The translations under genes and the position numbers were made by a program. A stretch of DNA of 34,955 nucleotides from CAZOZK01 sp964584245 (GTDB lineage Bacteria; Patescibacteriota; Microgenomatia; UBA1400; PJMF01). The stretch lies in contig CAZOZK010000002.1 of assembly GCA_964584245.1 (NCBI GenBank), positions 1-34,955 on the forward strand, in the 5' to 3' direction. The notes under the pieces are model-generated. The model searched no databases. It was given only the letters and a program-made list of their open reading frames with translations, and had not been told where the DNA came from. Positions 1 through 7,607 of this stretch are shown in pieces (positions within the stretch are counted from its first letter, which is position 1; the number at the start of each line of letters is the position of its first letter).

Positions 1-30
1 GTAGTTTGCACGCGAATTTTGGCGAAGTAA
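1..30 (+). CDS. 3' end of an unidentified upstream gene (partial)
   Basis: Frame 1 is open from the window edge to a TAA at 28-30, giving only nine residues (ending TRILAK). It lies just upstream of uppS in the same direction, so it may be the tail of a preceding gene, but the fragment is too short for any function or for certainty that it is coded. Confidence 0.3.
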   Translation, partial: VVCTRILAK

Positions 31-39
31 GTTGTTATT

Positions 40-45
40 TACAGT
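40..45 (+). promoter_or_regulatory. -10 box (TACAGT) for uppS, probably leaderless
   Basis: TACAGT ends exactly 6 bases before the uppS ATG at 52, so the expected transcription start falls on or next to the start codon. There is no Shine-Dalgarno and no convincing -35. It is one of several such arrangements in this window. Confidence 0.4.
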
Positions 46-51
46 AAACAT

Positions 52-834
52 ATGAATACCGCTACTATGCAAACAACGAAACAAACAACTCAATCAATGC
101 AGCAATTTTCTGATCACGGTGTCTCTCACCTAGCAATTATTTGCGACGGCAATCGTCGTTGGGCAAAAAGTCGCGGGTGGGAAGTTTTCAAAGGACATGA
201 ACAAGCGGTCAATCAAGTGTTTGAGCCGCTGATTATGCATGCCCAAAGCCGCGGAATTAGTTTTATTACGTTTTGGATTTTTAGTACTGAGAACTGGAAG
301 CGAGAAAAAAGAGAAGTCGATTTTTTGATGAATTTATTTCGCAGTTTTTTTGATCGCCAAGTGGAAGAGCTTCACAAAAAGAATGTGCGCGTCAATATGA
401 TTGGTGATATTTCTGCATTCGCGCCTGATATCCAAGAAAAAATTAGATCTACCATGGAGCAAACCAAAAATAACACCGGAATTGTGGTAACTTTGGCCAT
501 GAATTATGGAGGACGAGATGAACTTACTCGAGCGGTGAAAAGAATTGCTGCCAAAGTTGAGGCGGGGGAGTTGTCAGTTGCTGAAATTACTCGCGCTGCT
601 GTGGCCGGTGAACTAGATACGGCTGGCGCTCATTTGCCAAACGCTGCAATTTTGCCTGATCCAGAAGTAATTGTAAGGACAGGGGGAGAGCAACGCATGT
701 CTGGTTTCTTGAGTTGGCAGCATGAGTATGCGGAGTTTATGTTTCCAGATTTCCCATTTCCTGATTTCACCAGCGAGCGTCTAGATGAAATTTTAGAGGA
801 GTTCGTGAATAGGCAGAGACGATTTGGTAAGTGA
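52..834 (+). CDS. uppS: Isoprenyl (undecaprenyl) diphosphate synthase, UppS family
   Basis: cis-Prenyltransferase that adds isopentenyl units to farnesyl diphosphate to make the C55 lipid carrier for peptidoglycan and other wall glycans. Seen in the sequence: the substrate-binding motif HLAIICDGNRRWAK at residues 26-39 with the catalytic Asp at 32, the GGRDEL segment in the middle, and the C-terminal signature RTGGEQRMSGFLSWQ followed by YAEFMF and PDF. At 260 aa the length is normal for the family. The first 20 residues (Thr/Gln-rich) are a poorly conserved extension, so a start at codon 6 is possible. The ATG at 52 fits the -10 box placed 6 bases upstream. The next genes (pilin-like) converge on it from the minus strand. 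Confidence 0.95.
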   Translation: MNTATMQTTKQTTQSMQQFSDHGVSHLAIICDGNRRWAKSRGWEVFKGHEQAVNQVFEPLIMHAQSRGISFITFWIFSTENWKREKREVDFLMNLFRSFFDRQVEELHKKNVRVNMIGDISAFAPDIQEKIRSTMEQTKNNTGIVVTLAMNYGGRDELTRAVKRIAAKVEAGELSVAEITRAAVAGELDTAGAHLPNAAILPDPEVIVRTGGEQRMSGFLSWQHEYAEFMFPDFPFPDFTSERLDEILEEFVNRQRRFGK

Positions 835-870
835 AATGGGAAGTAAAGCCTGAGTTTTATACCCAGATTT

Positions 871-1362
871 TTAGAAGCTGATAATAACAATCCCAAAAAT
901 TGTTTCAAGAATCTGCATTATCCAGTAGCTTACAAAAAGTAAGATAAAGCCAAGGATTGCCATGGTTGCTCGATTTTTGCCTGACTCAAGTGCACTTTTT
1001 TCTGTTGCCCCTAGGAACATTTCATATCCAGCCCAAAAAAGCATGACAAAAAGTATCATGATAGCGAGAGAAAAAATAAGGGTGATAAATCTATTGATGA
1101 CATCACCAAGAGTAGTGAAGTCTTCGTCATCAAACTTGTCACCTTTCTCTTTATCATTTGCACGGCCAACTTTGAGAGGGTCTAAATTTTCGAGTACTCC
1201 TGGAGTTACTGCATCTATTGCATAGGCTTGTGGAATTAGCTGTGGAATCGAGTTAGAACTAAGTTGTGAATTTAGTTGAGCACTTTGTTTTACTTGTAAG
1301 CTTAGCACTAAAAAAAGTGAGATACATATAAATGTACTAAAACGGACTGCTATTTTTTTCAT
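871..1362 (-). CDS. Small T4SS pilin-like protein (TrbC/VirB2 type)
   Basis: About 163 aa from the ATG at 1362 (MKKIAVRF); in-frame ATG 1371 and TTG 1377 are alternatives. Seen: an N-terminal signal peptide, a short acidic and polar extracellular stretch (DKEKGDKFDDEDF), then two hydrophobic helices (about 22 residues each) joined by a short charged loop (GATEKSALESGKNR). This is the topology of VirB2/TrbC pilins and matches the pilin-like proteins often found in Patescibacteria next to VirB4/TraG ATPases. It lies 62 bases downstream of a larger relative on the same strand, and the pair probably forms a transcription unit. A large T4SS-like ATPase lies at 17969. The pilin role is inferred from topology and context; no enzyme motif is present. 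Confidence 0.7.
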   Translation of the reverse strand: MKKIAVRFSTFICISLFLVLSLQVKQSAQLNSQLSSNSIPQLIPQAYAIDAVTPGVLENLDPLKVGRANDKEKGDKFDDEDFTTLGDVINRFITLIFSLAIMILFVMLFWAGYEMFLGATEKSALESGKNRATMAILGFILLFVSYWIMQILETIFGIVIISF

Positions 1363-1439
1363 ATTTATCATACGCAAGGTATTGTATCAAATTATGAACA
1401 AAAGAGACATGAGGGGAGTTACTCAATGTCTACAAGTTA

Positions 1440-2819
1440 TCAACTGGCTCCAAAGCCAGGGATTTGGAGGATTGTTACCCCAATAAATTGGAGAATAGTA
1501 ACTGAGAAGACAATGAATAGCAGGCCAATGATGACCGAAGATAATAAATCCCTCGCGCTATTTACTTTTGTTGGATCATTTTGACTCATTGTAAACATTG
1601 CACCAGACGCAATAATCATAAGTAGTCCAATACCTCCTGACATGCCCAAGGCAATACTAATAAAGGTTTTTATAGTTCCTTCACCATCTGTAGGGATACA
1701 TCCTAGAGCTGTCCAGATACCATCTTCTTCTTCACAGAATCTACATGCACCGCGAGAGGTGCTCCTGTTTGAAAAATCACCTTCAGTGCCAGGTATCTGT
1801 GAGCAAAGGTTGAATTCAATCTCTTCATCCCCAGTATCTCCGTCGGAAACGCCCCCAGGTCTATCAGGTGTACCAACATCAATTATTCGACTACACATGG
1901 GGTCCACATAGCTACTTCCATACTTTTGCAACCAAATTGATAGTTTGTATTCAGCTTTTGTGGTGAATGAATACTCTTTCACAAATGACGTTTTTCCATT
2001 GTCACTCAGCGACTCTTCTCTGTGAATAATATTCCCACTCTGATCTTCAATTGAATATTTTAATTGATAAAAATGATCATTGGGTGCAATGAAATTTCCA
2101 AACCATCCGTTTGTTCTAAATGGTTCAGGAATGTTAATTGATACAAGTACCTCGTCATTAATAGTTATACTCTCAGGGCTTATTGTAAGGTTTTCAGAAC
2201 AAAAGTTTGCCATGGAATCAAAGAAACTAGTAAGGTGGGTTGCATTCATAGGGCTTAAAATACCATGTTGTCTTCTGCAAATAGGTATTCTAGAGTTAGC
2301 GGTTTCAATATCGATGGAAAAAGAGTTAGCACCCGAATTTAAAGTACCAACTAAACAATCGCTATCATTTGGATCTGGTGATAAAGATATTTGATCTCCA
2401 TTATAGCCATAAAAGGGAAAATCTAATGTGTCTAATGAGAAAGCTGCTACTATAGGTTCATTATTTGGACTATATTTTGAAGGATCGGTTTTGCTGAGTA
2501 CTGAGGGATCGGGTAGGCATACTTTTACATCGTAATTATGATTTTTGTAATCATCATCTGAACCACTAGTGTTTGAACTATTATTTGGAACAAATGGAAG
2601 AAGGTACTCAGTCAATAGCATGTCCCAAATTGTTGGTGAGAGACTGCTTGCAGTTAATGGTTCAGTATTTGATGTTTGTAGTGACTCTACACCACCAAAG
2701 GTTATTGTGCAGTCTTGACCAGCAATGTCATTATCTGGTGCCGCATGTGCTTTTTGCGCAGGAAATACAGCTGCAAAAAACAAAATCAGCAAAAATAGTT
2801 TGATAAGTGAAAAGCGCAT
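1440..2819 (-). CDS. Secreted protein with large ectodomain and C-terminal T4SS pilin-like domain
   Basis: 459 aa. Signal peptide at residues 1-26 (ends QKAHAA). Residues 30 to about 335 form a polar ectodomain with scattered cysteines and an Ig-like feel (NEVLVSINIPEPF; KYSIEDQSGN), which I cannot assign. A Cys-rich linker follows (CRFCEEEDGIWTALGCIPT), then two hydrophobic helices (SIALGMSGGIGLLMIIASGA and LLSSVIIGLLFIVFSVTILQ) joined by QNDPTKVNSARD, ending in IPGFG. The linker plus two-helix end is the pattern I know from Patescibacteria type IV secretion pilins; the enlarged ectodomain suggests a tip, adhesin or minor-pilin version. It is transcribed away from the SpoIID gene, with 118 bases between them. 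Confidence 0.7.
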   Translation of the reverse strand: MRFSLIKLFLLILFFAAVFPAQKAHAAPDNDIAGQDCTITFGGVESLQTSNTEPLTASSLSPTIWDMLLTEYLLPFVPNNSSNTSGSDDDYKNHNYDVKVCLPDPSVLSKTDPSKYSPNNEPIVAAFSLDTLDFPFYGYNGDQISLSPDPNDSDCLVGTLNSGANSFSIDIETANSRIPICRRQHGILSPMNATHLTSFFDSMANFCSENLTISPESITINDEVLVSINIPEPFRTNGWFGNFIAPNDHFYQLKYSIEDQSGNIIHREESLSDNGKTSFVKEYSFTTKAEYKLSIWLQKYGSSYVDPMCSRIIDVGTPDRPGGVSDGDTGDEEIEFNLCSQIPGTEGDFSNRSTSRGACRFCEEEDGIWTALGCIPTDGEGTIKTFISIALGMSGGIGLLMIIASGAMFTMSQNDPTKVNSARDLLSSVIIGLLFIVFSVTILQFIGVTILQIPGFGAS

Positions 2820-2884
2820 AGAATTTTCTAGAATCTATAAAATCTAACGAACTAAATTATATCATGTATGGATTGGACTTTCAT

Positions 2885-2913
2885 TTGGATTTCGGCTTCT
2901 AATCAGTTACACT
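2885..2913 (+). promoter_or_regulatory. Possible sigma70-type promoter for the SpoIID-like gene
   Basis: TTGGAT (2885-2890) and TACACT (2908-2913) are separated by 17 bases, upstream of the ATG at 2938. The matches to consensus are moderate (3/6 and 4/6). A second -10-like TATAGG lies at 2917-2922. The 118-base divergent gap must also hold the promoter of the pilin-like gene on the other strand. Confidence 0.35.
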
Positions 2914-2937
2914 AGATATAGGCTTATCGCTGGATTT

Positions 2938-4743
2938 ATGAATATATTGAATAGTATTGATTTTCACCGCTTGGCAAAAGCTCTTGTAAAGGTAGGCACA
3001 TGGTTTAACCTTGCTTTTTTCGTGTCATTTGTTTTGAGTAGTGTGCTTTTGTTTGGCATTTTTTCAAAAGAGGTTTTCGCCCTCGACCCAGTCGAGGAGC
3101 TGCAAAACCAGATTAATGAGCTGGAGAATCTCAAGAAACAGTCGCAGGATGCGACGAAGCCGCTGGAGTCGGAGCTCAAGACGCTCAACTCGAGGATTGC
3201 GAGCGCGCAGCAGGGCATCAAGAAGGCTCAGGCGGACACGGCGCAGGTGTCGAAGGATATAGATCAACGTGAGGAGGATTTGGCGGTGCAGTACGTGATT
3301 TTGTCGAAGCGGATTGCGGCGCAGTATCGCAGGCGCCAGACGAACTCACCACTGTTGATGTTTTTGTCATCGAGTAATGCAGCTACGTTTACGCAGGATT
3401 TGGCGTATCGAAGTTCGGTGGAGGCCCAGGATAATCGGTTAATTGCGAGTCTAGGCGCAGAAATCGAGAAACTCGAGGCAGACAAAATCCGTCTGCAAAA
3501 AGACCAGGAGCGCCTGGCGGCGCTCCAACTCCAACTCAACGACCAAGCCGCATTTTTCAAAGTGGAAATAGCCAAAGCCCAAAGTTATCAAAACGAATTA
3601 GCAGGCAAAATTTCCGCGCTTTCGGCGCAGCAACAATCAATCATCAACGCCCGTTCGGGAACCTACATCACTGCGATTGGTGAGGTTCCGCCTGCAGATG
3701 ACTACAACGCCTCGATCGCCTACATGGGTCAAGCGCCAAGTAATTCATTCGCAGTGTTCAGTTTTGGTGGATACACCCATCGAAATGGCATGAGTCAGTA
3801 CGGAGCAAAGGCCCGTGCGGAAGAAGGTCAGTCGGTAGAGGACATCCTCAAAGCGTATTATCCAAATGCAACTCTGAAAAAAGATTATCCCGTGCCAGGT
3901 AATATTACAGTCCAGGGCGTGGGAAGCATCCCGTTTGAAGACCAGTATTTACAGGGAATTTACGAGATGCCAGGCAGTTGGCACACCAATGCCCTCAAGG
4001 CGCAAGCGATTGCTGCTCGAACGTTTGCAATTCGCCATACTAGCGGCGGCCAAAACTCAATTTGTACGACAGAGGCGTGTCAGGTGTTCAAGAATCAAAA
4101 GAAGGGCGGAGCCTGGGAAACTGCGGTGAACGAGACAAAAGGTTGGGTGCTAGTCGACGATGGCGGCAATCCCGTGTCTACGCAGTACGCCTCGACACAC
4201 GGGGGGTACGCGAACACTTCTGGATGGGACACGACGGATAAATCGAAGGATGGCGAGTGGACGACTCGTGCCTGGGAGCGCAAGGCAAACAGCCCGTGGT
4301 TTTACAAATCGTGGTATCGCTCGGGATATTCATCGAGTGGGCCAAATTGTGGACGCGCGCATCCGTGGTTGTCTCAAGAAGAAATGTCGGATATTATCAA
4401 CGCTTGGATAGTACGAAAGGATCCAAAGGGTGCGGATACAGGGCGAATTCAACCGGTTACGATCAATTCTTGTAACATCGGCGGCGGGGGAGGAAATCCA
4501 TTTAGCATGGGCGAGTTGAAGGATTTGGCAAATAATTCTGGCGGCGCTGTGACCAGTATTAGTGGAGTTGCGGTCAGCCACAATGATCAGGGTCAGACTA
4601 CCAATGTGCGATTCCAGACTAATCGTGGCGAAATCAATATTCCGGGCAGTGAGTTCAAAACTACGTTTAACTTGCGCGCGCCTGGCTTTATCTCAATCCC
4701 GCAAAGCAGTTTTGCGTTTTTCAATGTGGAGTTTAAGAGGTAG
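2938..4743 (+). CDS. Secreted cell-wall protein: CwlO/EnvC-like coiled coil plus SpoIID/LytB domain
   Basis: 601 aa. A hydrophobic signal or anchor segment lies at residues 20-45. Residues 50 to about 245 are a long heptad-rich coiled coil (ELENLKKQ, KIRLQKDQERLAALQLQL) like the N-termini of PcsB/CwlO/EnvC regulators. From about 275 there is a SpoIID domain: FGGYTHRNGMSQYGAKA, then ALKAQAIAARTFAIRH and STHGGYANTS. SpoIID proteins are lytic transglycosylases or amidase enhancers acting on glycan strands. The last 120 residues (after a Gly-rich hinge GGGGG) form an extra domain I do not recognise. A cell-wall cleavage or remodelling role at division is inferred. recF follows 35 bases downstream. 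Confidence 0.85.
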   Translation: MNILNSIDFHRLAKALVKVGTWFNLAFFVSFVLSSVLLFGIFSKEVFALDPVEELQNQINELENLKKQSQDATKPLESELKTLNSRIASAQQGIKKAQADTAQVSKDIDQREEDLAVQYVILSKRIAAQYRRRQTNSPLLMFLSSSNAATFTQDLAYRSSVEAQDNRLIASLGAEIEKLEADKIRLQKDQERLAALQLQLNDQAAFFKVEIAKAQSYQNELAGKISALSAQQQSIINARSGTYITAIGEVPPADDYNASIAYMGQAPSNSFAVFSFGGYTHRNGMSQYGAKARAEEGQSVEDILKAYYPNATLKKDYPVPGNITVQGVGSIPFEDQYLQGIYEMPGSWHTNALKAQAIAARTFAIRHTSGGQNSICTTEACQVFKNQKKGGAWETAVNETKGWVLVDDGGNPVSTQYASTHGGYANTSGWDTTDKSKDGEWTTRAWERKANSPWFYKSWYRSGYSSSGPNCGRAHPWLSQEEMSDIINAWIVRKDPKGADTGRIQPVTINSCNIGGGGGNPFSMGELKDLANNSGGAVTSISGVAVSHNDQGQTTNVRFQTNRGEINIPGSEFKTTFNLRAPGFISIPQSSFAFFNVEFKR

Positions 4744-4761
4744 CGTTTGACTAGTTTGTAG

Positions 4762-4767
4762 TATAGT
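4762..4767 (+). promoter_or_regulatory. -10 box (TATAGT) upstream of recF
   Basis: TATAGT lies 11 bases before the recF ATG at 4779, in the short gap after the SpoIID-like gene, implying a leader of only about five bases. No Shine-Dalgarno is present. A TTGACT at 4747-4752 is too close (9 bases) to serve as a standard -35. Confidence 0.35.
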
Positions 4768-4778
4768 AAGCCAATATC

Positions 4779-5897
4779 ATGCACATTACCGGTATCTGGC
4801 TACAATCATTTCGCAATTATCAAAACCAAGTGGTGCAGTTTACGCCTGAGGTGACGATTATTGTGGGCAAAAATGGGGCGGGCAAGACAACTATTCTCGA
4901 GGCGCTGGCTTTGGCGAGCACCGGGGATAGTTTTCGCGCCGGAAAAGTTGAAGAGATGATTTTGTTTGACGGCGAGTTTGCCCGCGTGCAAGTCAAGCAG
5001 AGTGGAGAAAGTCGGGGGGAAGGGAGTCAAGATGATTCTGAGCAAGATCTATCAGAAAACCATGACGAAGACGCCACAACCATAGAAATTATTGTGAGTA
5101 CAGGCTTGGTGCAAGGGAAAAAAACGCAGAAACGGATTTTTTCGGTGAATGGAGTGCGCCGCAGGCGCAAAGATGTGGTCGGCTTGTTCAAATCAGTGAC
5201 GTTTCGACCAGAGGATATGCGTTTGATTGAGGGTTCGCCAGCGCGTCGACGCGGATATCTCGATGGTCCGTTGGGATTGCTTGACTGGAAATATGCTCAC
5301 TCCGTGCAAACTTATGAAAAAGCTTTGCGTCAGCGCAATAAAGTGCTTGAGCAAATCCGGGACGGCAAGACATCCCCATACAGTTTAGCCTATTGGGATG
5401 ACATCTTGCTTACACATGGCCAGCAGATTCATGATCATCGAAAAAAATACTTGGATTCGTTTAAGTCTCTGGCGTTTCCGCGTAATTTTCAGGTTGAGTA
5501 TGTACCATCACTCATAACTCGAGAACGACTCGATCAGTACCAGGATAGGTCGATTGCTGCCGGACACACCTTGATTGGTCCGCACAAAGATGATTTTCGT
5601 GTGGATTTGGATGGTCGGGATGTGTCTGCGTACGGTTCGCGCGGCCAACAACGCCTGGCGGTACTGTGGCTCAAGATGGGTGAGCGGGCGTTTTTGGCTC
5701 AGAGTGAGCAAGGGGCTAGCAAAAATCAACAACCTCTCTTGCTTTTAGATGACATTTTTTCTGAGTTGGATCCGGAGGCACACAAATTAGTGTTTTCACT
5801 CATGACTAAGGGCCAGACAATCGTGACTTCTGCGGATGAGCGAGTGGTTGCGGAGATCTCGGATCATTTTGTGGAAGCGAAAGTGGTGGAGATCTAG
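4779..5897 (+). CDS. recF: DNA replication and repair protein RecF
   Basis: SMC-like ATPase that loads RecA at single-strand gaps together with RecO and RecR. Seen: Walker A VGKNGAGKTT at residues 29-38; the RecF signature region (SPARRRGYLDGPLG); GPHKDDF; the ABC-type signature YGSRGQQRLAVLW; and Walker B PLLLLDDIFSELD near the C-terminus. Length (372 aa) is slightly above the usual because of a highly acidic low-complexity insert at residues 75-101 (Ser/Glu/Asp-rich) in the lobe after Walker A. The usual dnaA-dnaN-recF-gyrB neighbourhood is absent; here it sits between a cell-wall gene and nnrD. Confidence 0.95.
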   Translation: MHITGIWLQSFRNYQNQVVQFTPEVTIIVGKNGAGKTTILEALALASTGDSFRAGKVEEMILFDGEFARVQVKQSGESRGEGSQDDSEQDLSENHDEDATTIEIIVSTGLVQGKKTQKRIFSVNGVRRRRKDVVGLFKSVTFRPEDMRLIEGSPARRRGYLDGPLGLLDWKYAHSVQTYEKALRQRNKVLEQIRDGKTSPYSLAYWDDILLTHGQQIHDHRKKYLDSFKSLAFPRNFQVEYVPSLITRERLDQYQDRSIAAGHTLIGPHKDDFRVDLDGRDVSAYGSRGQQRLAVLWLKMGERAFLAQSEQGASKNQQPLLLLDDIFSELDPEAHKLVFSLMTKGQTIVTSADERVVAEISDHFVEAKVVEI

Positions 5898-5921
5898 TTT
5901 TTCAGATTTTTTTAATGGTGA

Positions 5922-5927
5922 TAAAAT
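5922..5927 (+). promoter_or_regulatory. Extended -10 (TG-A-TAAAAT) for the small acidic ORF
   Basis: TGATAAAAT is an extended -10. The hexamer ends 6 bases before the ATG at 5934, which supports 5934 rather than 5928 as the start and a leaderless transcript. Confidence 0.35.
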
Positions 5928-5933
5928 ATGGGT

Positions 5934-6158
5934 ATGTCTAAATATAATGAAGAAGGTAACGATAATGCTCATTATGAACCTGAGATGCATTTTAATCCTT
6001 TTTTTGACAAAAAGTCTAAACCACAAAGATTAGAAAAAGACCAATCAAATCAACCTGGTGTAGTAAGAAAAGAAGTAATGCCACCTATTAAAAATCGTGA
6101 AGGAAGAGACCCTGAAAATGTTCAAGAAAAAACTGGAGGTGAAAGCGGATCCGAATAA
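5934..6158 (+). CDS. Small hydrophilic protein of unknown function
   Basis: 74 aa from ATG 5934 (an in-frame ATG at 5928 would add two residues). The sequence is Lys/Glu/Asn/Pro-rich, without hydrophobic segments or cysteines, and probably disordered (HFNPFFDKKSKPQRLEK). It is placed between recF and nnrD on the same strand and ends 7 bases before the preferred nnrD start. I recognise no family. It could be a real accessory gene or a decayed fragment; the good -10 box argues mildly for real expression. Confidence 0.45.
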   Translation: MSKYNEEGNDNAHYEPEMHFNPFFDKKSKPQRLEKDQSNQPGVVRKEVMPPIKNREGRDPENVQEKTGGESGSE

Positions 6159-6165
6159 ATTAAGT

Positions 6166-6981
6166 ATGTCTTCAACAATTGATTTGTATCTAAAAGCTCT
6201 CACTATCCCTGCGTCGGATTCGCACAAAGGGCAAAACGGCAAGCTGCTCATAATTGGCGGCAGCGAGCTTTTCCATGCTGCGAGCAAGTGGAGTTTGGAT
6301 GTTGCTAGCAGGTTTGTAGACATGGTTTTTTATTCCTCCGTGGCGGAAAATAATGAGTTGGTTTCGCAGGAATTGTACCGTGAGGCTAAGGGAAATTTTT
6401 GGAATGGAATTGTTTTGCCTCGAGAAAAAATTCACGAATATGCGGCTGAGGCGGATGTTATTTTGATTGGTCCGGGCATGGAGCGCACGAAGGAAACAGC
6501 GACTTTTACCGATGAGTTGGTCATCGCGTATCCAGATAAAAAATGGGTGATTGATGCCGGTGCATTGCAAATGATTCATCCTACACTGATTCCAAGAACT
6601 GCAATTTTGACGCCACATCATCAAGAATTTTCGAGATTGATTGAACGTGGATTTGATTTAAATTCTGCAGTGAAAAATGGCGTGACGGTTGTGCTCAAGG
6701 GTGAAGAGGATTCTATTTTTCATGCTTCATTTCCTGGCGATTTTCAGATGAAAATTGAGGGTGGCAACGCTGGTATGACTAAAGGTGGCACTGGTGATGT
6801 TTTGGCCGGTTTGATTGCTGGCTTGTATGCGACTAATGCTGCAATCACTTCCGCTGTAGTTGGCAGCTTTATAAACAAGCGAGCGGGCGATTCACTTTAC
6901 GAAAAGGTTGGTCCTTACTTTAATGCTAGTGATTTGGTGCAAGAAGTGCCAAAGGTCTTGTGGGAGTGTGTGAAACCATAA
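6166..6981 (+). CDS. nnrD: ADP/ATP-dependent NAD(P)H-hydrate dehydratase (NnrD/YjeF C-terminal domain)
   Basis: Repairs hydrated NAD(P)H (S-NADHX) by dehydration using a nucleotide. The ribokinase-like fold is visible: GKLLIIGGSELFHAASKW near the N-terminus, VILIGPGMER, TAILTPHHQEFSRLI, and the signature GNAGMTKGGTGDVLAGLIAG that carries the catalytic Asp. ATG 6166 (MSSTIDLYL) gives 271 aa. The frame is open back to an ATG at 6097, but that would overlap the small upstream ORF and add a non-conserved Lys-rich stretch. The NnrE epimerase domain that many bacteria fuse to it is absent, so this is a stand-alone dehydratase. Confidence 0.9.
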   Translation: MSSTIDLYLKALTIPASDSHKGQNGKLLIIGGSELFHAASKWSLDVASRFVDMVFYSSVAENNELVSQELYREAKGNFWNGIVLPREKIHEYAAEADVILIGPGMERTKETATFTDELVIAYPDKKWVIDAGALQMIHPTLIPRTAILTPHHQEFSRLIERGFDLNSAVKNGVTVVLKGEEDSIFHASFPGDFQMKIEGGNAGMTKGGTGDVLAGLIAGLYATNAAITSAVVGSFINKRAGDSLYEKVGPYFNASDLVQEVPKVLWECVKP

Positions 6982-6989
6982 CGTATTTA

Positions 6990-7532
6990 TTAATTGTTAT
7001 TTTCTGGTAGTTCTATATCGAGAGAATTGAAGTATTCATGAGATTTGAATTTTTTTTGTTTTGCAAATGCTTTATCTATAATAATAGAAAGCCTAGCTCG
7101 AGAATATCTTTGCGCTAAAACGCAATAAATTTGCATTGCAGTTACTGCTAAAAGTGGAAAAATGTACATGTCTATTTTTCCGATTGCGAGTGCTAACAGC
7201 AAATAGTAAATACCGATGCTTGTTCCAGCCAAATGGATTGCTTCATTTGCAGTAGATTGATTTGTTGCATAATCTATCATCGAATTGAGGTCGGTTCTAC
7301 CTAATGTATAACCAGATTGGACTGGATCTTTTCCAGTACTTTCAGTAATTTCCATAATAATTTTTAACATCAAACCTTGGAATTTATGAACATTGAGTCT
7401 TTCTAATAGTTTGATTGTTCCCTCTGGATTTATTGGTGTTATCCATTTTTTGATTATTCTTTGTTGTAGAGTACCTTTAGGTGAATTTAACATTTTGTAA
7501 AATGTGGGTGGGTACTTTTTTTCAACTTTCAT
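6990..7532 (-). CDS. Small membrane protein of unknown function (two TM segments)
   Basis: About 180 aa from ATG 7532 (MKVEKKYPP). This start is chosen because a consensus -10 (TATACT) ends exactly 6 bases upstream; the longer frame to 7628 would overlap the divergent Fic gene. A soluble, basic N-terminal half is followed by two closely spaced hydrophobic helices (AGTSIGIYYLLLALAIG and MYIFPLLAVTAMQIYCVLA) and then QRYSRARL with a charged tail. The helix followed by QRYxRxRL resembles the end of CrtO-type glycosyl-diaponeurosporenoate acyltransferases and related small membrane proteins, but the rest does not let me claim that. It converges on nnrD with an 8-base gap. Confidence 0.6.
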   Translation of the reverse strand: MKVEKKYPPTFYKMLNSPKGTLQQRIIKKWITPINPEGTIKLLERLNVHKFQGLMLKIIMEITESTGKDPVQSGYTLGRTDLNSMIDYATNQSTANEAIHLAGTSIGIYYLLLALAIGKIDMYIFPLLAVTAMQIYCVLAQRYSRARLSIIIDKAFAKQKKFKSHEYFNSLDIELPENNN

Positions 7533-7538
7533 CCGCAT

Positions 7539-7544
7539 AGTATA
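7539..7544 (-). promoter_or_regulatory. -10 box (TATACT) for the small membrane protein gene, leaderless
   Basis: On the minus strand TATACT, then 6 bases, then ATG at 7532. This fixes the likely start well inside the longest open frame. Confidence 0.45.
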
Positions 7545-7592
7545 CCGTAGCTTTGACCATAATTTTTCCCTGCACTTTTTGCAAAAAAAAGG

Positions 7593-7598
7593 TACAAT
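7593..7598 (+). promoter_or_regulatory. -10 box (TACAAT) for the Fic gene
   Basis: TACAAT (5/6 to consensus) lies 9 bases upstream of the Fic ATG at 7608. There is no good -35 at 16-18 bases and no Shine-Dalgarno. It is divergent from the promoter at 7539-7544. Confidence 0.4.
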
Positions 7599-7607
7599 CA
7601 GTTTTGA

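Noticed and set aside
6097..6165. Upstream start for nnrD at 6097
   Set aside because: It overlaps the small acidic ORF and adds a Lys-rich, non-conserved extension; the family's conserved part begins after the ATG at 6166.
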